Below are positions 11,479-23,548 of a stretch of 64,000 nt of DNA, piece after piece. How positions within the stretch are numbered: the first letter of the stretch is position 1; each line of letters opens with the position of its first letter. The stretch is from assembly GCF_003264935.1 (NCBI RefSeq), contig NZ_QLOE01000003.1, forward strand, positions 1-64,000, written 5' to 3'. The stretch comes from Methanothermobacter tenebrarum (GTDB lineage Archaea; Methanobacteriota; Methanobacteria; Methanobacteriales; DSM-23052). The position numbers were made by a program, and so were the translations under genes. The notes below the pieces were generated by a model. The model did not search any database and was not told where the DNA came from. It saw nothing but the letters and a program-made list of their open reading frames with translations.

Positions 11479-11904
11479 TTACCTCACTGGTTTCTCTATC
11501 TTACCCTTAACCATTTCTTGGAGTGACACATTATTGACTTTAGTGACCTTCCAGCGGACGCCTGGAATGTCACCCATTGCTCTTCCAGCAGGGCCTCCTA
11601 TACCTTCCACGATTACTTCGTCGTGTTCGTCGATGAAACCGATCGCACCATCTCCAGGGGCGAATGCGGTTATCTGTTTACCGTTTTTGATAAGTTGGAC
11701 CCTTACACATTTTCTTATAGCTGAGTTTGGCTGTTTTGCCTCTATACCAACTTTTTCTATTACTATCCCCCTTGCCTGTGGTGCTCCTTCAAGGGGGTCT
11801 GCTTTAACATCTAAGCGTAATGCTCTTCTCTTATATTGTGGGTCTTTCCATCTAAACTTTTGTCTGTCTTTTTTGAGCTTTTTTGCTGCGAAAAGTCCTG
11901 GCAA
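11479..11904 (-). CDS. rps12: Ribosomal protein uS12
   Basis: uS12 lies at the decoding centre. The 141-residue product has the conserved loops [20 protein letters not shown] and [17 protein letters not shown]. It starts with TTG at 11904, preceded by GGAGGGAAT at a good distance; no ATG fits the family N-terminus. It lies 15 bases after nusA. Confidence 0.97.
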   Translation of the reverse strand: MPGLFAAKKLKKDRQKFRWKDPQYKRRALRLDVKADPLEGAPQARGIVIEKVGIEAKQPNSAIRKCVRVQLIKNGKQITAFAPGDGAIGFIDEHDEVIVEGIGGPAGRAMGDIPGVRWKVTKVNNVSLQEMVKGKIEKPVR

Positions 11905-11919
11905 GTGTGATTCCCTCCA

Positions 11920-12351
11920 TTATTTAATTATGATGTTACTTATGTTATGCTGTCTCCTTGCTAATATCCTGGCTCTTTCAATATTCTGGCCCCTTCTCCC
12001 TATTACTGCCCTTCTATCCTTTGGGTTTACTTCTATAGTGGCTATTTTCTCCCCATTATCTCTTTGGAGTATTCTTATACTCCTCAGTTTGATGGGGGCG
12101 AAGAGGTTGGCTATGAATTCAACGGGATCGTCTGAGTGTTCAATTACTTCAACACCCTTGTCAACGGCCTTCTGGACCTTGGCCACGTTGCTGCCTCTTC
12201 TACCGATGGCGAGTCCCATGTCTCCTTTTTTAACAAGGAATGTTATCTTCCCATTTTTATCATCCACTATACAATCTTTTACCATTGCACCAGTCATGCT
12301 TTCGAAGAGTGCAATGTATCTTATCTCGTTTGTGGTGAATTTTATATTCAC
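11920..12351 (-). CDS. nusA: Archaeal NusA-like KH-domain protein
   Basis: Archaeal NusA is a short homologue of bacterial NusA made of two KH domains and without the S1 domain. This 143-residue protein carries the KH signatures AIGRRGSNVAKVQ and VIGRRGQNIERAR. It is thought to bind RNA and act in transcription or ribosome assembly. Its place between rpl30e and rps12, downstream of the polymerase genes, is the standard archaeal arrangement. The start is GTG at 12351. Confidence 0.93.
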   Translation of the reverse strand: MNIKFTTNEIRYIALFESMTGAMVKDCIVDDKNGKITFLVKKGDMGLAIGRRGSNVAKVQKAVDKGVEVIEHSDDPVEFIANLFAPIKLRSIRILQRDNGEKIATIEVNPKDRRAVIGRRGQNIERARILARRQHNISNIIIK

Positions 12352-12356
12352 GGAAT

Positions 12357-12653
12357 CTACCCCACTATTTCTAGTATTGTTGAGTCACCAGGATCTTGTA
12401 TGAGGAGAGTAGTGACAGTGAATGGTTTACCACATACTGAGCCTAATTCAACGCTACTCCCATTGTAAACATAGACGGGAATATTGGAAAGTTTAGCATA
12501 ATATTCTACGTCTTCTTTTACATCCTCTGGGGCGTTTTCGGCTATTATTACTAGTTTGCCTTTACCTAGTTTCAGGTTTTGGATGGATTTTTTCGAGCCT
12601 AATATAACATTACCGGTATCCACGGCTACTCTTATTCCTCTATCTATGTCCAT
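12357..12653 (-). CDS. rpl30e: Ribosomal protein eL30
   Basis: The 98-residue sequence is an L7Ae-superfamily RNA-binding protein of the eL30 type. It begins DIDRGIRVAVDTGNVILGSKKSI and carries VIIAENAPEDV in the middle. The ATG lies directly after the rpoA2 stop and its Shine-Dalgarno is within the last codons of rpoA2. Confidence 0.95.
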   Translation of the reverse strand: MDIDRGIRVAVDTGNVILGSKKSIQNLKLGKGKLVIIAENAPEDVKEDVEYYAKLSNIPVYVYNGSSVELGSVCGKPFTVTTLLIQDPGDSTILEIVG

Positions 12654-13826
12654 TTACTTCCTCCTATCCTCTTGTTTCATTATAATGCTCACGGAGCCTG
12701 TGCCTAATGGTATGGGTTGTCCTATTATAATATTCTCTATGATGCCGTTGAGATTATCTACTTCCCCTCTTATGCTAGCCCTTAGGAGGTGTTTTCCGGT
12801 TTCTTCGAATGATGCTCTTGCAAGGACGCTTGCTTTCTCGCCGCTGACACCATGTCTTCCAATGGATTTCACTGTGCCGTCTGCTGTCATCATATCAGCT
12901 ACTAGCATGATGTGTCTTATGTCTACTGTGAGTCCCTGTTCTTCCATTGTCTTCTTTGCCTCGTGTATTATGGCGTTCCTTGCCGCTTCTATCCCTAGAA
13001 CCTTCTCTATCTCATGTATGTCATTTGTCATTGTCCTGACTTTATCAACACCATCTATTTTGAGAACAGCTCCAAGGTTCGAACCTTCAGTATGTATTAC
13101 CCATTCGTCTTCTTCTTTTCTGACAACTACTTTACCTATATTTTTAACTCCACTTATTTGGTAGTTGCGTACTTTATCAGCTAAAAGTCTAAGATCCCTT
13201 ATAGTACGTTTTGAAGGTTCAAGTTCAAATATTAGTATATGATTATTTATTTTTACTTCCTTAAAAGCTTTTTTTACACGTTGGATTATATCATCATAGT
13301 TAAGTCTCTTTTCCTTGATCTTTTCCTTGTCTAATTCAACTACGATGTTCATCTCAGCATAATTAATATTAAACTTCTTCAAAACATCATTTAGGGTGCT
13401 TTTACCAATCTTGTTAGCAATTTTTCTCACAAATTCTTCGTCATCCCTTTTATCCTCTTCAAAGTATATGTCCATTGTAGGTGTTGAAATCTTTTTACGA
13501 GCATCAACGATCTCTATAAGCCTAGGGAGGCCAAGTGTAACATTAAGTTCAGCCACACCAGCATAGTGGAAAGTACGCATTGTCATCTGAGTACCTGGCT
13601 CGCCAACAGACTGCGCTGCAACAGTACCTACGGCCTCTCCCTCCTCTACCTTAGCCCTTTCATATGCTCGATGAGCCCTATCTATCAATTCGTTGAGTTC
13701 ATCATCATCTAACTGTTTCTCTTCCACTACCCTAGCCATTTCTAATATGAGTTTTTCTGGGAATTCAAGATTCTTTTTTTCCACAAATTTTTTAACTTTT
13801 TCTAATGTTTCCACGAAATCACCCAC
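12654..13826 (-). CDS. rpoA2: DNA-directed RNA polymerase subunit A''
   Basis: Subunit A'' is the C-terminal part of the Rpb1 homologue, with the trigger loop and jaw. The 390-residue protein contains the trigger-loop region [31 protein letters not shown]. The frame is open to GTG 13826. An alternative GTG at 13814 is preceded by GGTGAT at the spacing seen for fusA and may be the real start. It follows rpoA1 with a gap of 8 bases. Confidence 0.97.
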   Translation of the reverse strand: MGDFVETLEKVKKFVEKKNLEFPEKLILEMARVVEEKQLDDDELNELIDRAHRAYERAKVEEGEAVGTVAAQSVGEPGTQMTMRTFHYAGVAELNVTLGLPRLIEIVDARKKISTPTMDIYFEEDKRDDEEFVRKIANKIGKSTLNDVLKKFNINYAEMNIVVELDKEKIKEKRLNYDDIIQRVKKAFKEVKINNHILIFELEPSKRTIRDLRLLADKVRNYQISGVKNIGKVVVRKEEDEWVIHTEGSNLGAVLKIDGVDKVRTMTNDIHEIEKVLGIEAARNAIIHEAKKTMEEQGLTVDIRHIMLVADMMTADGTVKSIGRHGVSGEKASVLARASFEETGKHLLRASIRGEVDNLNGIIENIIIGQPIPLGTGSVSIIMKQEDRRK

Positions 13827-13834
13827 AATGGGAT

Positions 13835-16800
13835 TTATTTACCTGCCCTAATTTCATCCACTAGTTTTTCAAGGTCTACTATTTCACCATAATCGCTTTT
13901 TGCTGGGTCGACCCCGTCTTCTCCGTAGAGTCTTTGGATTACAATTCCTCTATTGTCGATTACCATACCATCATCTGTTACTGTTAAGTCTTGGAGAGCG
14001 TTTACAAGTCTTCTCTGCATGTAACCACTTTGAGCCGTTCTGATAGCAGTGTCAACAAGGCCTTCCCTTCCCCCCATTGCATGGAAGAAGAATTCCAGCG
14101 GATCTAAACCTTCTTTGTAACTGGAGTGTACGAATCCTCTTGCTTTGGCGCCCAGTTCGCCTTTTTTGAAGTGTGGTAGCGTCCTCTTGTTGTATCCTCT
14201 TGTGATTCTGCTTCCTCGTACTGATTGTTGGCCAACACATGCTGTTATTTGTGTGAGGTTGAGCATGGACCCTCTTGCACCGGTGAGGGCCATTATTACT
14301 GCGTGGTTCTCTTCCATGTCGAAGTATTCTTCTGCTATTTCACCTGATTTGTCTCTGGCTTCTCCTAATACTTGCATTATTTTCATTTCGAGTGTTTCTT
14401 CAAGTGTTCTCCCAGGCAATGGTTCTAGTTCGCCGTTTTCGTAAGCTTCGATTAGTCTGTCAACTCTCTTTTCGGCGTTTTTTAGGTGGGCTTCTATTCT
14501 TTCTTTCGCTTCTTTGGGTATTTCCTGGTCTCTGATGCTTGTTGTGAATCCTACTTTCATTATGGCGGCTATGGCCAATTTTGTGGCCGTATCTAGGAAT
14601 TCTCGGGCCTTGTCTGTGTCGTATTCTTTCACGATGTGGTCTAGTATTTTGCCTGAGAATGCACCGTAGGCCTTTTCGTCTATCACGCCGGATTTTAATT
14701 GTCCGTTTTCTATTATGACGTATGCGTCGTATTTACATTCTTCTTTGAGGCATTCGTCACATTTTCTGCATATTTCTGCTTTGTATGTCATGTTAAGGTC
14801 ATCAGGCAATACCATGCTGAATATTTCCTTGCCAGTCCATTTCCTGCCCTTTCTGTCGGGTAGTGGAATGCCCGCCCTTTTTAGGAGTTGGAATGCGTCT
14901 CCTTCATCGAATTCCGTGCCTTTTCTTGTTAACAAGTATGCTCCTGAAATGTGGTCGTGTATGCCCCCGATTATAGGCCCGCCAAATCTTGGTGAAAGTA
15001 TATGTTCTTGTACCCTCATTAGGGTCTTTGCTTCTGCACGGGCCTCCTCTGTCTGTAGGACATGGAGGTTCATCTCGTCCCCGTCAAAGTCGGCGTTATA
15101 TGGTGGGCAGACGCATAGGTTTAAGCGGAATGTTTTGTATGGTAATACGCGGACTTCGTGGGCCATCATTGACATTCTGTGCAATGATGGTTGTCTGTTA
15201 AATAATACGATGTCACCGTCTTTTAGATGTCTTTCGACGATGTAGCCTGGTTCTATTTTTTCGAGTATGGCCTCTTTTGTTTCCTCATAGATTCTTATTT
15301 TGCGGTTGTCTGGTCTTATGACATAATTTGCGCCTGGATGTTTGTCTGGCCCGTTTTTGATGTATTTTTTGACTTCGTCTATGTTCCATTCGGTCACGTA
15401 AACAGGTACTGTGACTTCTTTGGCTATTATCTCGGGGACACCTACTTCGTTTATGCTAATGTTTGGGTCGGGGGATATTACTGTACGTGCGGAGAAATTA
15501 ACCCTTTTACCTGAAAGGTTTCCTCTGAATCTTCCTTCTTTTCCTTTTAGTCGTTGAGCTAATGTTTTAAGGGGTCTTCCTGATCTGTGTCTTGCTGGTG
15601 GCACGCCAGATGCTTCGTTGTCAAAGTATGTTGTCACGTGGTATTGTAGGAGTTCCCATAAGTCTTCTATGATGAGTTGGGGCGCTCCCGCTTCCATGTT
15701 TTCCTTGAGGCGTTGGTTGATCCTTAGTATGTCGACAAGTTTGTGTGTGAGGTCGTCTTCTGAACGTTCACCAGTCTCTAGGGTGATTGAAGGCCTTACG
15801 GTTACGGGTGGAACTGGCAATACTGTGAGGACCATCCATTCTGGTCTTGCAACCTCTGGGTTAACTCCTAGGAGTAGTGAGTCTTGGTCAGTTACTTTTT
15901 CAAGCCATTCTCTGACTTCACTTGGAGTTAACTTGTAATCGATCATGTCAAGGAGTTTTCTGAAACTTCTGATCTTTTCCAAGACTTCCAGTGGCCTTAT
16001 GATTTCCTTTAACTCTCCTTTAATCTCTGAGATTTTCTCCGGGCTCTCCTGAACTTTCCTGACTATTTCAAGGAGTCTCCTGATTCTTTCCCCAACTTCT
16101 GGTTCGTCTTTTAAGGTTTTGTCGAATTCTTCTAGTATTTTTGTTTTTTCTTTGAAGTTTATCCATTCGGTTGCCTGGTTATTTGATACTTCCTCTGGAC
16201 TTTCATTTTCTAGGAATTCTATGATTTCATTGAATGTTGATTTTTTACCAGTTTTTTCAAAGACTCTTCTGAAACTTTTAACTTCTTCTATGTATTCTAT
16301 GATCTCTTCTAGGTTTTCGTCAAGTTCTGCGGTTAGTCTTTTGATTTCGGTTGTGGTTAGTCTGTACTTTCTTTCTAGTAGTTCTGTTAGCTCGGGTGAT
16401 GTTAGTGTATGGCCTTCTCCTAGCATTTCAATTATATCTTCTATCAGTTCTATGATTTCATCGGTTGTTAATTTGTAGTCTTCTTCTACGATGGAGACTG
16501 GCTTGTCTATTTTGATGTCTCCTTGGTCTTCGTCACAATGCGGGCACCTTTCACGCCTTGCAACATCATAAACTTCCTTTATGATATCTGTAAGGTTCTC
16601 CTCCCTCTCCATAGCCTCCTGGAATAGTGACGTATACTCCTCTATCTCATTATCATCTAGGAGGATCCTTCCGCATTTTCTACATGTTGACCTGAGAATC
16701 TTATGTATAGTGTCGGCGAATCCAACATGTATTACAGGCCTTGCGAAATTTATATGGCCGAAGTGGCCTGGACAGTCACCTCCTTTGGCTCCGCATGTTT

Positions 16801-16981
16801 TACATTTCAAGCCAGGGTCTATGACACCAAGGCGTCGGTCCATCAGCCCGTTCTCGATGGGGTATCCATCTTCATCATATGTGTCAGGTGTTATGATCTG
16901 GGCTACTGACATTTTCCTTATCTCATCTGGTGAAAGCAGCCCAAATTCGATCTTGGAAATCTTTTTAAGAATGCCTTTCAA
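13835..16981 (-). CDS. rpoA1: DNA-directed RNA polymerase subunit A' with an extra helical insertion
   Basis: Subunit A' forms the clamp, the active-centre cleft and the catalytic loop of the polymerase. The catalytic motif [13 protein letters not shown] and the N-terminal zinc cluster [17 protein letters not shown] are intact, and a second zinc site CRKCG...CPHC lies at about 100-149. The protein is 1048 residues long, about 180 more than I expect for an archaeal A' (roughly 870-910). The excess is at residues 170-348, between [10 protein letters not shown] and [13 protein letters not shown], and is acidic and helical. The start is TTG 16981 after GGGGGAGAG. The flanking clamp sequence continues normally with [17 protein letters not shown]. 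Confidence 0.96.
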   Translation of the reverse strand: MKGILKKISKIEFGLLSPDEIRKMSVAQIITPDTYDEDGYPIENGLMDRRLGVIDPGLKCKTCGAKGGDCPGHFGHINFARPVIHVGFADTIHKILRSTCRKCGRILLDDNEIEEYTSLFQEAMEREENLTDIIKEVYDVARRERCPHCDEDQGDIKIDKPVSIVEEDYKLTTDEIIELIEDIIEMLGEGHTLTSPELTELLERKYRLTTTEIKRLTAELDENLEEIIEYIEEVKSFRRVFEKTGKKSTFNEIIEFLENESPEEVSNNQATEWINFKEKTKILEEFDKTLKDEPEVGERIRRLLEIVRKVQESPEKISEIKGELKEIIRPLEVLEKIRSFRKLLDMIDYKLTPSEVREWLEKVTDQDSLLLGVNPEVARPEWMVLTVLPVPPVTVRPSITLETGERSEDDLTHKLVDILRINQRLKENMEAGAPQLIIEDLWELLQYHVTTYFDNEASGVPPARHRSGRPLKTLAQRLKGKEGRFRGNLSGKRVNFSARTVISPDPNISINEVGVPEIIAKEVTVPVYVTEWNIDEVKKYIKNGPDKHPGANYVIRPDNRKIRIYEETKEAILEKIEPGYIVERHLKDGDIVLFNRQPSLHRMSMMAHEVRVLPYKTFRLNLCVCPPYNADFDGDEMNLHVLQTEEARAEAKTLMRVQEHILSPRFGGPIIGGIHDHISGAYLLTRKGTEFDEGDAFQLLKRAGIPLPDRKGRKWTGKEIFSMVLPDDLNMTYKAEICRKCDECLKEECKYDAYVIIENGQLKSGVIDEKAYGAFSGKILDHIVKEYDTDKAREFLDTATKLAIAAIMKVGFTTSIRDQEIPKEAKERIEAHLKNAEKRVDRLIEAYENGELEPLPGRTLEETLEMKIMQVLGEARDKSGEIAEEYFDMEENHAVIMALTGARGSMLNLTQITACVGQQSVRGSRITRGYNKRTLPHFKKGELGAKARGFVHSSYKEGLDPLEFFFHAMGGREGLVDTAIRTAQSGYMQRRLVNALQDLTVTDDGMVIDNRGIVIQRLYGEDGVDPAKSDYGEIVDLEKLVDEIRAGK
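15938..16474 (-). other. Insertion in RpoA1 clamp region (about residues 170-348)
   Basis: This stretch encodes the block that breaks the usual junction between the second zinc segment ([11 protein letters not shown]) and the [15 protein letters not shown] helix. Inside it the pattern aromatic/His-x-L-T-x-x-E-(I/L) recurs: [11 protein letters not shown] at 169, [11 protein letters not shown] at 191 and [11 protein letters not shown] at 206, and the native [11 protein letters not shown] follows at 349. A second repeat is [10 protein letters not shown] (236) versus [10 protein letters not shown] (339). It is rich in E, K, I and L, and no intein splice motifs are seen. Confidence 0.8.
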
Positions 16982-17002
16982 GGTTGGTCTCTCCCCCTTC
17001 TT

Positions 17003-18808
17003 CTATGCCTTATCTTCTAGGATAAGTTTTGGGAATATGCAGAGGCTTTTAAGCTCATCTAATAATAATTTGAATGCATAGGATATTTCAACTGGGAATG
17101 ATTCTGAATCTTCACAGATTGGACAATATGTTTTACCCCTTATAAGATCGTATATTGCTAACATACCACACTCGGAGCAGACGAGAGCCTCATACTTGTC
17201 CGATTCATCTAGGAGTCTCTCCTTGAGTGTTAATGCCGCTCCATGGGCTATTAGGCAGTCTCTTTCCATTTCACCAAATCTTAGACCACCTTCTCTGGCT
17301 CGGCCTTCTGTGGGTTGTCTTGTAAGTACTTGTACAGGACCTCTTGATCGTGCATAGACTTTATCTGTTGTCATGTGATGGAGTTTCTGATAGTATGCCA
17401 CTCCTATGAATATTTCTGCTTGGAGCTTTTCACCTGTAACACCATCATATAATGTTTCAACCCCAGCGGTTTCGAACCCATTTGCTTGGAGAGCCTCCTT
17501 TATATCCTCTTCCTTTTCACCTGTGAATGGTGTCCCATCAACTCTCTCAGCGTCCATGCAAGCGGCTTTGCCAGCCATCATCTCAAGCACCTGTCCGACG
17601 GACATCCTTGAGGGTATTGCATGGGGGTTTATGATAAGATCTGGTATTATTCCATCCTCTGTGAATGGCATGTCCTCCTCTGGCACTATAAGTCCTACAA
17701 CACCCTTCTGTCCATGTCTTGAAGCGAACTTATCACCTAATTCGGGCTGGCGCTGATCCCTTAAACGTATCTTAACCAGCCTATTGCCTTCGACAGTTTC
17801 CGTGAGGAGAACAGCATCTACAACACCCTTTTCACCATGTCTCACGGTGACTGAAGTCTCCCTCCTCCTCTCAGCAACAGTCCCGAACTCGTCTATCTCT
17901 TCAAGGAAACGTGGTGGGGATGTTTTACCGATTAGAACATCGCCAGAGAAAACCTTTGATTCAGGGTTTACTATCCCGTCCTCATCAAGATGTCTATAAG
18001 CTCTCTCTGAACGATAACCTCTCACACCCTTCTCGGGTATTTCGAAACGATCCTCCTGGCCCCCAGGATATCTTCTCTCAGAAGCCTCATAGGATCTGAA
18101 GAATGTTGATCTTGCAAGTCCCCTTTCAAGGGAGGCCCTATTTAGGATGAGAGCATCCTCCATATTGTAGCCTTCATAGGACATCACTGCAACTACAAAA
18201 TTTTGTCCGGAGGGCCTATTATCATATCCTATAACATCTATTATCCTTGTCTTCACAATGGGCTCTTGTGGGTAATGGAGGAGGTGGGCCCTTGTATCTG
18301 TTCTAAGCTTATAATTGGATGCGTAGAAGCCTAGGGCTTGTTTGGTCATGCCCGCCTCCATTGTATTTCTTGGTGATGAATTATGGTTTGCGAAGGGTAT
18401 GATACCAGCGCATATTCCTAACATTGTTGAAGGGTCGATTTCAAGGTGTGTGTGCTCTTTTGTCAATTCATCTTCTGACATTGCGATATAAGCGTTTTCT
18501 TCTTCTTCGGCGTCTAAGTATTCTATCACACCCTCTTTTATCAGGTCATCCCATCCAATTTCGCCTTCTTTTAGAAGTTCTAGATGTTCTTCTGTGAGGA
18601 GTGGTTTACCATCTTTTACTATTATGAGGGGTCTTCTAGCTCTTCCAGGGTCTGTGAAAATGTAGATTTCATTATTTTCAGGATAATATGTGATGTTCAT
18701 TTCATGGGAGACTTCTCCTCGCCTCCTTTTTTCTCTCATCTCCTTGACGAATTCTTCGGGTTCATCGCAAGTGCCTATGAGTTCTCCGTTAATATAAATT
18801 TTGGTCAT
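17003..18808 (-). CDS. rpoB1: DNA-directed RNA polymerase subunit B' (RpoB1)
   Basis: B' is the C-terminal part of the Rpb2 homologue; methanogens and haloarchaea encode Rpb2 in two genes. The 601-residue protein includes [14 protein letters not shown], the [16 protein letters not shown] catalytic-site region and the C-terminal zinc motif (CSECGMLA...CPIC). The frame is open from ATG 18826, but that codon overlaps the Shine-Dalgarno GGAGGGG, which is ideally placed for ATG 18808 ([12 protein letters not shown]). Confidence 0.97.
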   Translation of the reverse strand: MTKIYINGELIGTCDEPEEFVKEMREKRRRGEVSHEMNITYYPENNEIYIFTDPGRARRPLIIVKDGKPLLTEEHLELLKEGEIGWDDLIKEGVIEYLDAEEEENAYIAMSEDELTKEHTHLEIDPSTMLGICAGIIPFANHNSSPRNTMEAGMTKQALGFYASNYKLRTDTRAHLLHYPQEPIVKTRIIDVIGYDNRPSGQNFVVAVMSYEGYNMEDALILNRASLERGLARSTFFRSYEASERRYPGGQEDRFEIPEKGVRGYRSERAYRHLDEDGIVNPESKVFSGDVLIGKTSPPRFLEEIDEFGTVAERRRETSVTVRHGEKGVVDAVLLTETVEGNRLVKIRLRDQRQPELGDKFASRHGQKGVVGLIVPEEDMPFTEDGIIPDLIINPHAIPSRMSVGQVLEMMAGKAACMDAERVDGTPFTGEKEEDIKEALQANGFETAGVETLYDGVTGEKLQAEIFIGVAYYQKLHHMTTDKVYARSRGPVQVLTRQPTEGRAREGGLRFGEMERDCLIAHGAALTLKERLLDESDKYEALVCSECGMLAIYDLIRGKTYCPICEDSESFPVEISYAFKLLLDELKSLCIFPKLILEDKA

Positions 18809-18827
18809 TTTACTAAACCCCTCCATT

Positions 18828-20372
18828 TTAGTTTATGATCCCCATCTTTTTTATCACATCTTTTATCTCGTGTGGATCCGCGCCCTCTGAAATTTTAACC
18901 ATTAATGCGAGGTTTTTGACTAGACCGCAGTTGGGGCCTTCTGGGGTTTCATTTGGGCATATTTTCCCGAATTGTGTTGGGTGAAGGTCTCTGGCCTCGA
19001 AGTGTGGTTGGCTTCGGCTTAATGGGGATACTACCCTTCGAAGGTGTGATAGTGTGCCCATGTAACTTGTACGGTCGAGTAACTGGCTTATACCTGCTCT
19101 GCCACCCACCCAGTTTCCTGTGGCGATTGCATGTTTTATGTTCTCTGTGAGGACGTCTGAACGGACTGCCTGTCTCACTGAAGGTTCTTTGCCCCTTGCA
19201 AGGCTCCTTTCCAACTGGTATGTCATGTCCCTTGTTAAACTTGTGAATGCTACCCTGAAAAGGTCTTCCATAAGATCCCCTGAGACTCTTAATCTCTTGT
19301 TTGTATAGTGGTCCTTGTCATGGGGTTCTCTTTCACCGTATATGACTTGTAATAGCATTTCAGTCATCTCGGCAAGGTAAATTGCTTTATCGATCCTCTT
19401 TTCAGGTTCGGTGCCGATATGGGGTAATAAGTAGCGGTCTATCACGTCTTCCGCCCTTCTTATCCTGTAATCTTCTGTCATCCCCTTGGCTACCCGGTTA
19501 CCAATATATTTAATGGCGCTTAATATCAAGTATTCTCGACGTTCTTCCTTGTCCAATCCCTCTAATTTCTCATAGTCTATTTTGAGTTTTTCAGAGGAGA
19601 CTTCTATGTCATCAGTAGCTACCATCTGATAATTTAAGTCGTCAGAGATGCTTGTTATGATTTCTTCGTCTGTGGCTAATCCTAGGGCTCTTAGTAATAT
19701 TACGAGGGGTATTTCTCCTGGGAGGTAGGGGAATGATATCCGTAGGTATACTCCTTTTCTCCTGGGCTTTTTATATTCAACTGATATCCTGGCCCTGAAC
19801 CCACTTTTTATCGATGTTACAATGGCCCTGGCCCTGTTTTCTTCGATTTCACCCATTCTTTCTAGGATGATCTTGTTCGGGGCTATCTCTTCTGTAGTTA
19901 CTAGTGATCTTTCTGATCCGTTGACTATGAAGTATCCTCCAGGGTCTCGTGGATCTTCTCCTTTTTCTATGAGTTCTTTTTCTTTGAGCCCGTGGAGATG
20001 ACATATTTCTGATTTTAACATCACTGGTAATTCTCCGATGTAGACTTTTTCGAAATCTGGCTCTGGAGCCCCTTCTTTTAAAAGTCGCATTTCGAGGCTC
20101 ATATGTGCGGGGTAGGTTAAGTTTCTAAGTCTGGCTTCCATTGGGAATATTTTAGTGGTGGATCCGTCAGCTTCCTTGATGAAGGGTTTCACTATTTCAA
20201 GTTTTCCTGTCTCCACCTTATATTTCCCTTCTTCGAATTCGATGGGTTCGCTAGTATCTATTATCTCCTGTATTCTATTGTTTACGAAATCGTTGTAGGA
20301 TTCCAGGTGGTGGTCTACTAGATTGTATTTGTCAAAAAACGCATCTACCAATTTCCATGCACTTTTTTTCAT
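18828..20372 (-). CDS. rpoB2: DNA-directed RNA polymerase subunit B'' (RpoB2)
   Basis: B'' is the N-terminal part of the split Rpb2 homologue. The 514-residue protein has the family segments [22 protein letters not shown], and near the end [30 protein letters not shown], the fork-loop/lobe region close to the DNA-RNA hybrid. It is followed by rpoB1 after about 20 bases, and the break between the two lies where the split Rpb2 of methanogens is normally broken. Confidence 0.97.
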   Translation of the reverse strand: MKKSAWKLVDAFFDKYNLVDHHLESYNDFVNNRIQEIIDTSEPIEFEEGKYKVETGKLEIVKPFIKEADGSTTKIFPMEARLRNLTYPAHMSLEMRLLKEGAPEPDFEKVYIGELPVMLKSEICHLHGLKEKELIEKGEDPRDPGGYFIVNGSERSLVTTEEIAPNKIILERMGEIEENRARAIVTSIKSGFRARISVEYKKPRRKGVYLRISFPYLPGEIPLVILLRALGLATDEEIITSISDDLNYQMVATDDIEVSSEKLKIDYEKLEGLDKEERREYLILSAIKYIGNRVAKGMTEDYRIRRAEDVIDRYLLPHIGTEPEKRIDKAIYLAEMTEMLLQVIYGEREPHDKDHYTNKRLRVSGDLMEDLFRVAFTSLTRDMTYQLERSLARGKEPSVRQAVRSDVLTENIKHAIATGNWVGGRAGISQLLDRTSYMGTLSHLRRVVSPLSRSQPHFEARDLHPTQFGKICPNETPEGPNCGLVKNLALMVKISEGADPHEIKDVIKKMGIIN

Positions 20373-20400
20373 GGACTTCCTCCAAAAAATAATAATATGA

Positions 20401-20634
20401 TCAATCTTGAACTATCCTATATGTTACAAATTTACCTGCGGTTGGACTTTCCCTTATTATTTTCAGTATATCCCCCTCTTTCGCCCCTATAGCTTTCACT
20501 ACAGGGTCATCAGTTCTTATACTAGGTAGTTGTTCGGCGTGGATTTTCATTTCCTTGAGGACTTTCTCAGCCTCTTCTTCAGATAAAATAACATGTTCCG
20601 GTACCAGTTGGTGTTTTAATATATCCTTCTTCAC
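20401..20634 (-). CDS. rpoH: DNA-directed RNA polymerase subunit H
   Basis: This is the 77-residue archaeal counterpart of the C-terminal domain of Rpb5. Typical segments are HQLVPEHVILSEEEAEKVL and LPSIRTDDPVVKAIGAKEGDILKI. It starts with GTG at 20634 after GTGGAGGAT. It is the first protein gene of the operon, 43 bases after tRNA-Lys on the same strand. Confidence 0.96.
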   Translation of the reverse strand: MKKDILKHQLVPEHVILSEEEAEKVLKEMKIHAEQLPSIRTDDPVVKAIGAKEGDILKIIRESPTAGKFVTYRIVQD

Positions 20635-20674
20635 AATTTATCCTCCACACGAAAAATATGGCCTAGAATCAGGG

Positions 20675-20751
<77 letters not shown>

Positions 20752-20758
20752 TATGGGG

Positions 20759-21078
<320 letters not shown>

Positions 21079-21152
21079 TCCCGCCTGCCGGACTTGAACC
21101 GGCAACCCTCGGATCTACAGTCCGATGCTCTGCCAAATTGAGCTAAGGCGGG
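21079..21152 (-). tRNA. tRNA-Tyr (anticodon GUA)
   Basis: The acceptor starts CCCGCC and pairs with GGCGGG, giving the C1-G72 pair that is the archaeal tyrosine identity element, with discriminator A. The stem TCGGA/TCCGA closes loop CTGTAGA, anticodon GUA. The T-arm is GCCGGTTCAAGTCCGGC. No intron. Confidence 0.95.
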
Positions 21153-21166
21153 TCTATAATATGGTA

Positions 21167-21241
<75 letters not shown>

Positions 21242-21256
21242 ATTAAGATTATGTGA

Positions 21257-21333
<77 letters not shown>

Positions 21334-21349
21334 CATCATATTAGTCATT

Positions 21350-21370
21350 AATATTTAAATATTTTACGGT
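21350..21370 (-). promoter_or_regulatory. Promoter (BRE and TATA) of the tRNA-Thr/Pro/Tyr cluster
   Basis: Read on the minus strand, ACCGTAAAA followed by TATTTAAATA has the form of a BRE plus TATA box. About 26 bases downstream is the first base of tRNA-Thr (21330), the spacing expected for a stable-RNA promoter. Confidence 0.55.
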
Positions 21371-21403
21371 ATAAAATAATATGCTATAAAGGTATGATAT
21401 ATT

Positions 21404-22624
21404 TTAAATATTCATGGGATTGCAGAGCACCTTGACAGCTGGTAATTCCTCACCAGCCAATAAACTTATAGCAGCACCACCACCACTACTTATATGGTCT
21501 ATACCATCTTGAAAGCCCATTTGAACCACTGCAGCGGCTAAATGGCCGCCTCCTATTATGGAAAACCCAGAGGATGATGAAATGGCGTTAAGCAGATCCT
21601 CAGTGCCTATACTAAACTCTGGGTTCTCGAAAACTCCCGCAGGACCATTTGCAACTATCATTTTAGCGTTCCTTATCTTCTCTGCATAGACTTTTATGGT
21701 TTCTATGCCGATATCATAAATTGGAAGATCTGGGATATCCTTTATGGGAACATCTAATCTTTTATCATCTTTGCATACTGCCACATCGACTGGTATAAGT
21801 ATTTTGTCCTTGAATTTTTTCATGAGCTTCCTAGCCACTTTTATGAGATTACTGTAGCCTCTTTTCTTTATCAGTTTCTCGTTACATTTACCTATATCTA
21901 TTTTAGCCGCTTTCAAAAACACGTTAGCCACAAGACCCGTGGTCAATATATAATCAGCACTACCCTTCCCTAGGACATTTTCCATGACTTTTATGGAGTC
22001 ATCGACTTTAACGCCTCCAAGAACATAAATGCAAGGCCTTTTAACATTTTCAAGGGCACTATATAGGATCTTTAATTCCCTTTCCATGACTCTCCCAGCC
22101 GCGGATGGTAGTTTCACTGCGAAGCCTACCAGTGAGGGTTGGGATCTGTGGGCCGCGGCAAATGCATCATTGATATAATAATCGATAAGGGGGGATAGTT
22201 TTCTGACAAGGTGGGTTTTTGCTTGGATTCTAGGCTCCCTTTTTAGGATTTCCTCTGAGTAAAAACGAACATTCTCTAGGAGTATTATATCACCTTTTTT
22301 CATCTTGGAGATTTCTTCCCTGGCAGCGCATCCAAAGATATCCTCCACGTATTTTACAGGACGTCCTATGATATCTGATAGAATCTCCGCATGTTTTTCT
22401 AAGGTTGTGAAATCCTTTTTACCTGGCCTGCTTTGGTGGGCTAATATAACAACTTTCGCTTCCATGCCCGCAAGCTCATCTATGGTTTCTGAGTGAAGTC
22501 TGAGGCGCGTATCATCGAGTATTCTCCCTGTATGGGGATCTACAGGCGAGTTTATGTCGATCCTTAAAAGTACGGTTTTACCATTTAATTCAAGATCATC
22601 TATGGTCTTGAAATTTAATGACAT
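21404..22624 (-). CDS. pgk: Phosphoglycerate kinase
   Basis: Pgk interconverts 1,3-bisphosphoglycerate and 3-phosphoglycerate; in a methanogen it mainly serves gluconeogenesis. The 406-residue sequence has the N-terminal substrate loop RIDINSPVDP, the HQSRPGKKD segment and the C-terminal nucleotide-binding motifs NGPAGVFENPEFS and GGGHLAAAV. The start ATG 22624 follows tpiA by 22 bases, so the two triose-phosphate enzymes are probably cotranscribed. The length is normal for archaeal enzymes. Confidence 0.97.
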   Translation of the reverse strand: MSLNFKTIDDLELNGKTVLLRIDINSPVDPHTGRILDDTRLRLHSETIDELAGMEAKVVILAHQSRPGKKDFTTLEKHAEILSDIIGRPVKYVEDIFGCAAREEISKMKKGDIILLENVRFYSEEILKREPRIQAKTHLVRKLSPLIDYYINDAFAAAHRSQPSLVGFAVKLPSAAGRVMERELKILYSALENVKRPCIYVLGGVKVDDSIKVMENVLGKGSADYILTTGLVANVFLKAAKIDIGKCNEKLIKKRGYSNLIKVARKLMKKFKDKILIPVDVAVCKDDKRLDVPIKDIPDLPIYDIGIETIKVYAEKIRNAKMIVANGPAGVFENPEFSIGTEDLLNAISSSSGFSIIGGGHLAAAVVQMGFQDGIDHISSGGGAAISLLAGEELPAVKVLCNPMNI

Positions 22625-22646
22625 TCAATGTTCACCCCAAGGTTAC

Positions 22647-23336
<690 letters not shown>

Positions 23337-23372
23337 TTATTGTTCCACCCCTAAATTTAATATGGATATAAT

Positions 23373-23386
23373 CATTTTATAAAAAC
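23373..23386 (-). promoter_or_regulatory. Probable TATA box of tpiA-pgk
   Basis: The minus-strand sequence GTTTTTATAAAATG lies about 55 bases before the tpiA start. A transcript from it would begin near 23353 and carry a leader of about 30 bases with the Shine-Dalgarno GGAGG. Confidence 0.35.
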
Positions 23387-23490
23387 TATTAAATAATCCC
23401 TCCTATTATTATCTTTTTTATGACCCTACACAGATATTATTATTGTTGGAAAAATCTTAATATTATTAACCTTTGACACACTCTCATGTT

Positions 23491-23548
23491 AGATCAACTC
23501 CAAGGTTACTGATAACATTGGAGGGAGTGTACTCCCTTTGGTTGATCT
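23491..23548 (+). ncRNA. Candidate structured RNA (three-way junction) in the taw1 leader
   Basis: The outer arms AGATCAAC (23491-23498) and GTTGATCT (23541-23548) are perfect reverse complements. Between them are two hairpins: 23500-23521, nine-position arms with one G-A mismatch and tetraloop CTGA, and 23523-23536, GGGAG/CTCCC with loop TGTA. Together they form a compact three-way junction. It ends 27 bases before the taw1 Shine-Dalgarno, and a TATA-like element at about 23454-23468 would start a transcript just before the junction. It may be a cis-regulatory leader or a small RNA; no known class was recognised. Confidence 0.45.

Noticed and set aside
15938-16474. Possible intein in RpoA1
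   Set aside because: Archaeal A' subunits can hold inteins, but this block has no N-terminal Cys/Ser splice block, no His-Asn end and no endonuclease motifs. It is only about 180 residues of acidic helical sequence.
23486-23512. Eight-codon frame (MLDQLQGY) as a leader peptide of taw1
   Set aside because: It has no Shine-Dalgarno and no codon bias suggesting attenuation. The RNA structure explains the region better.
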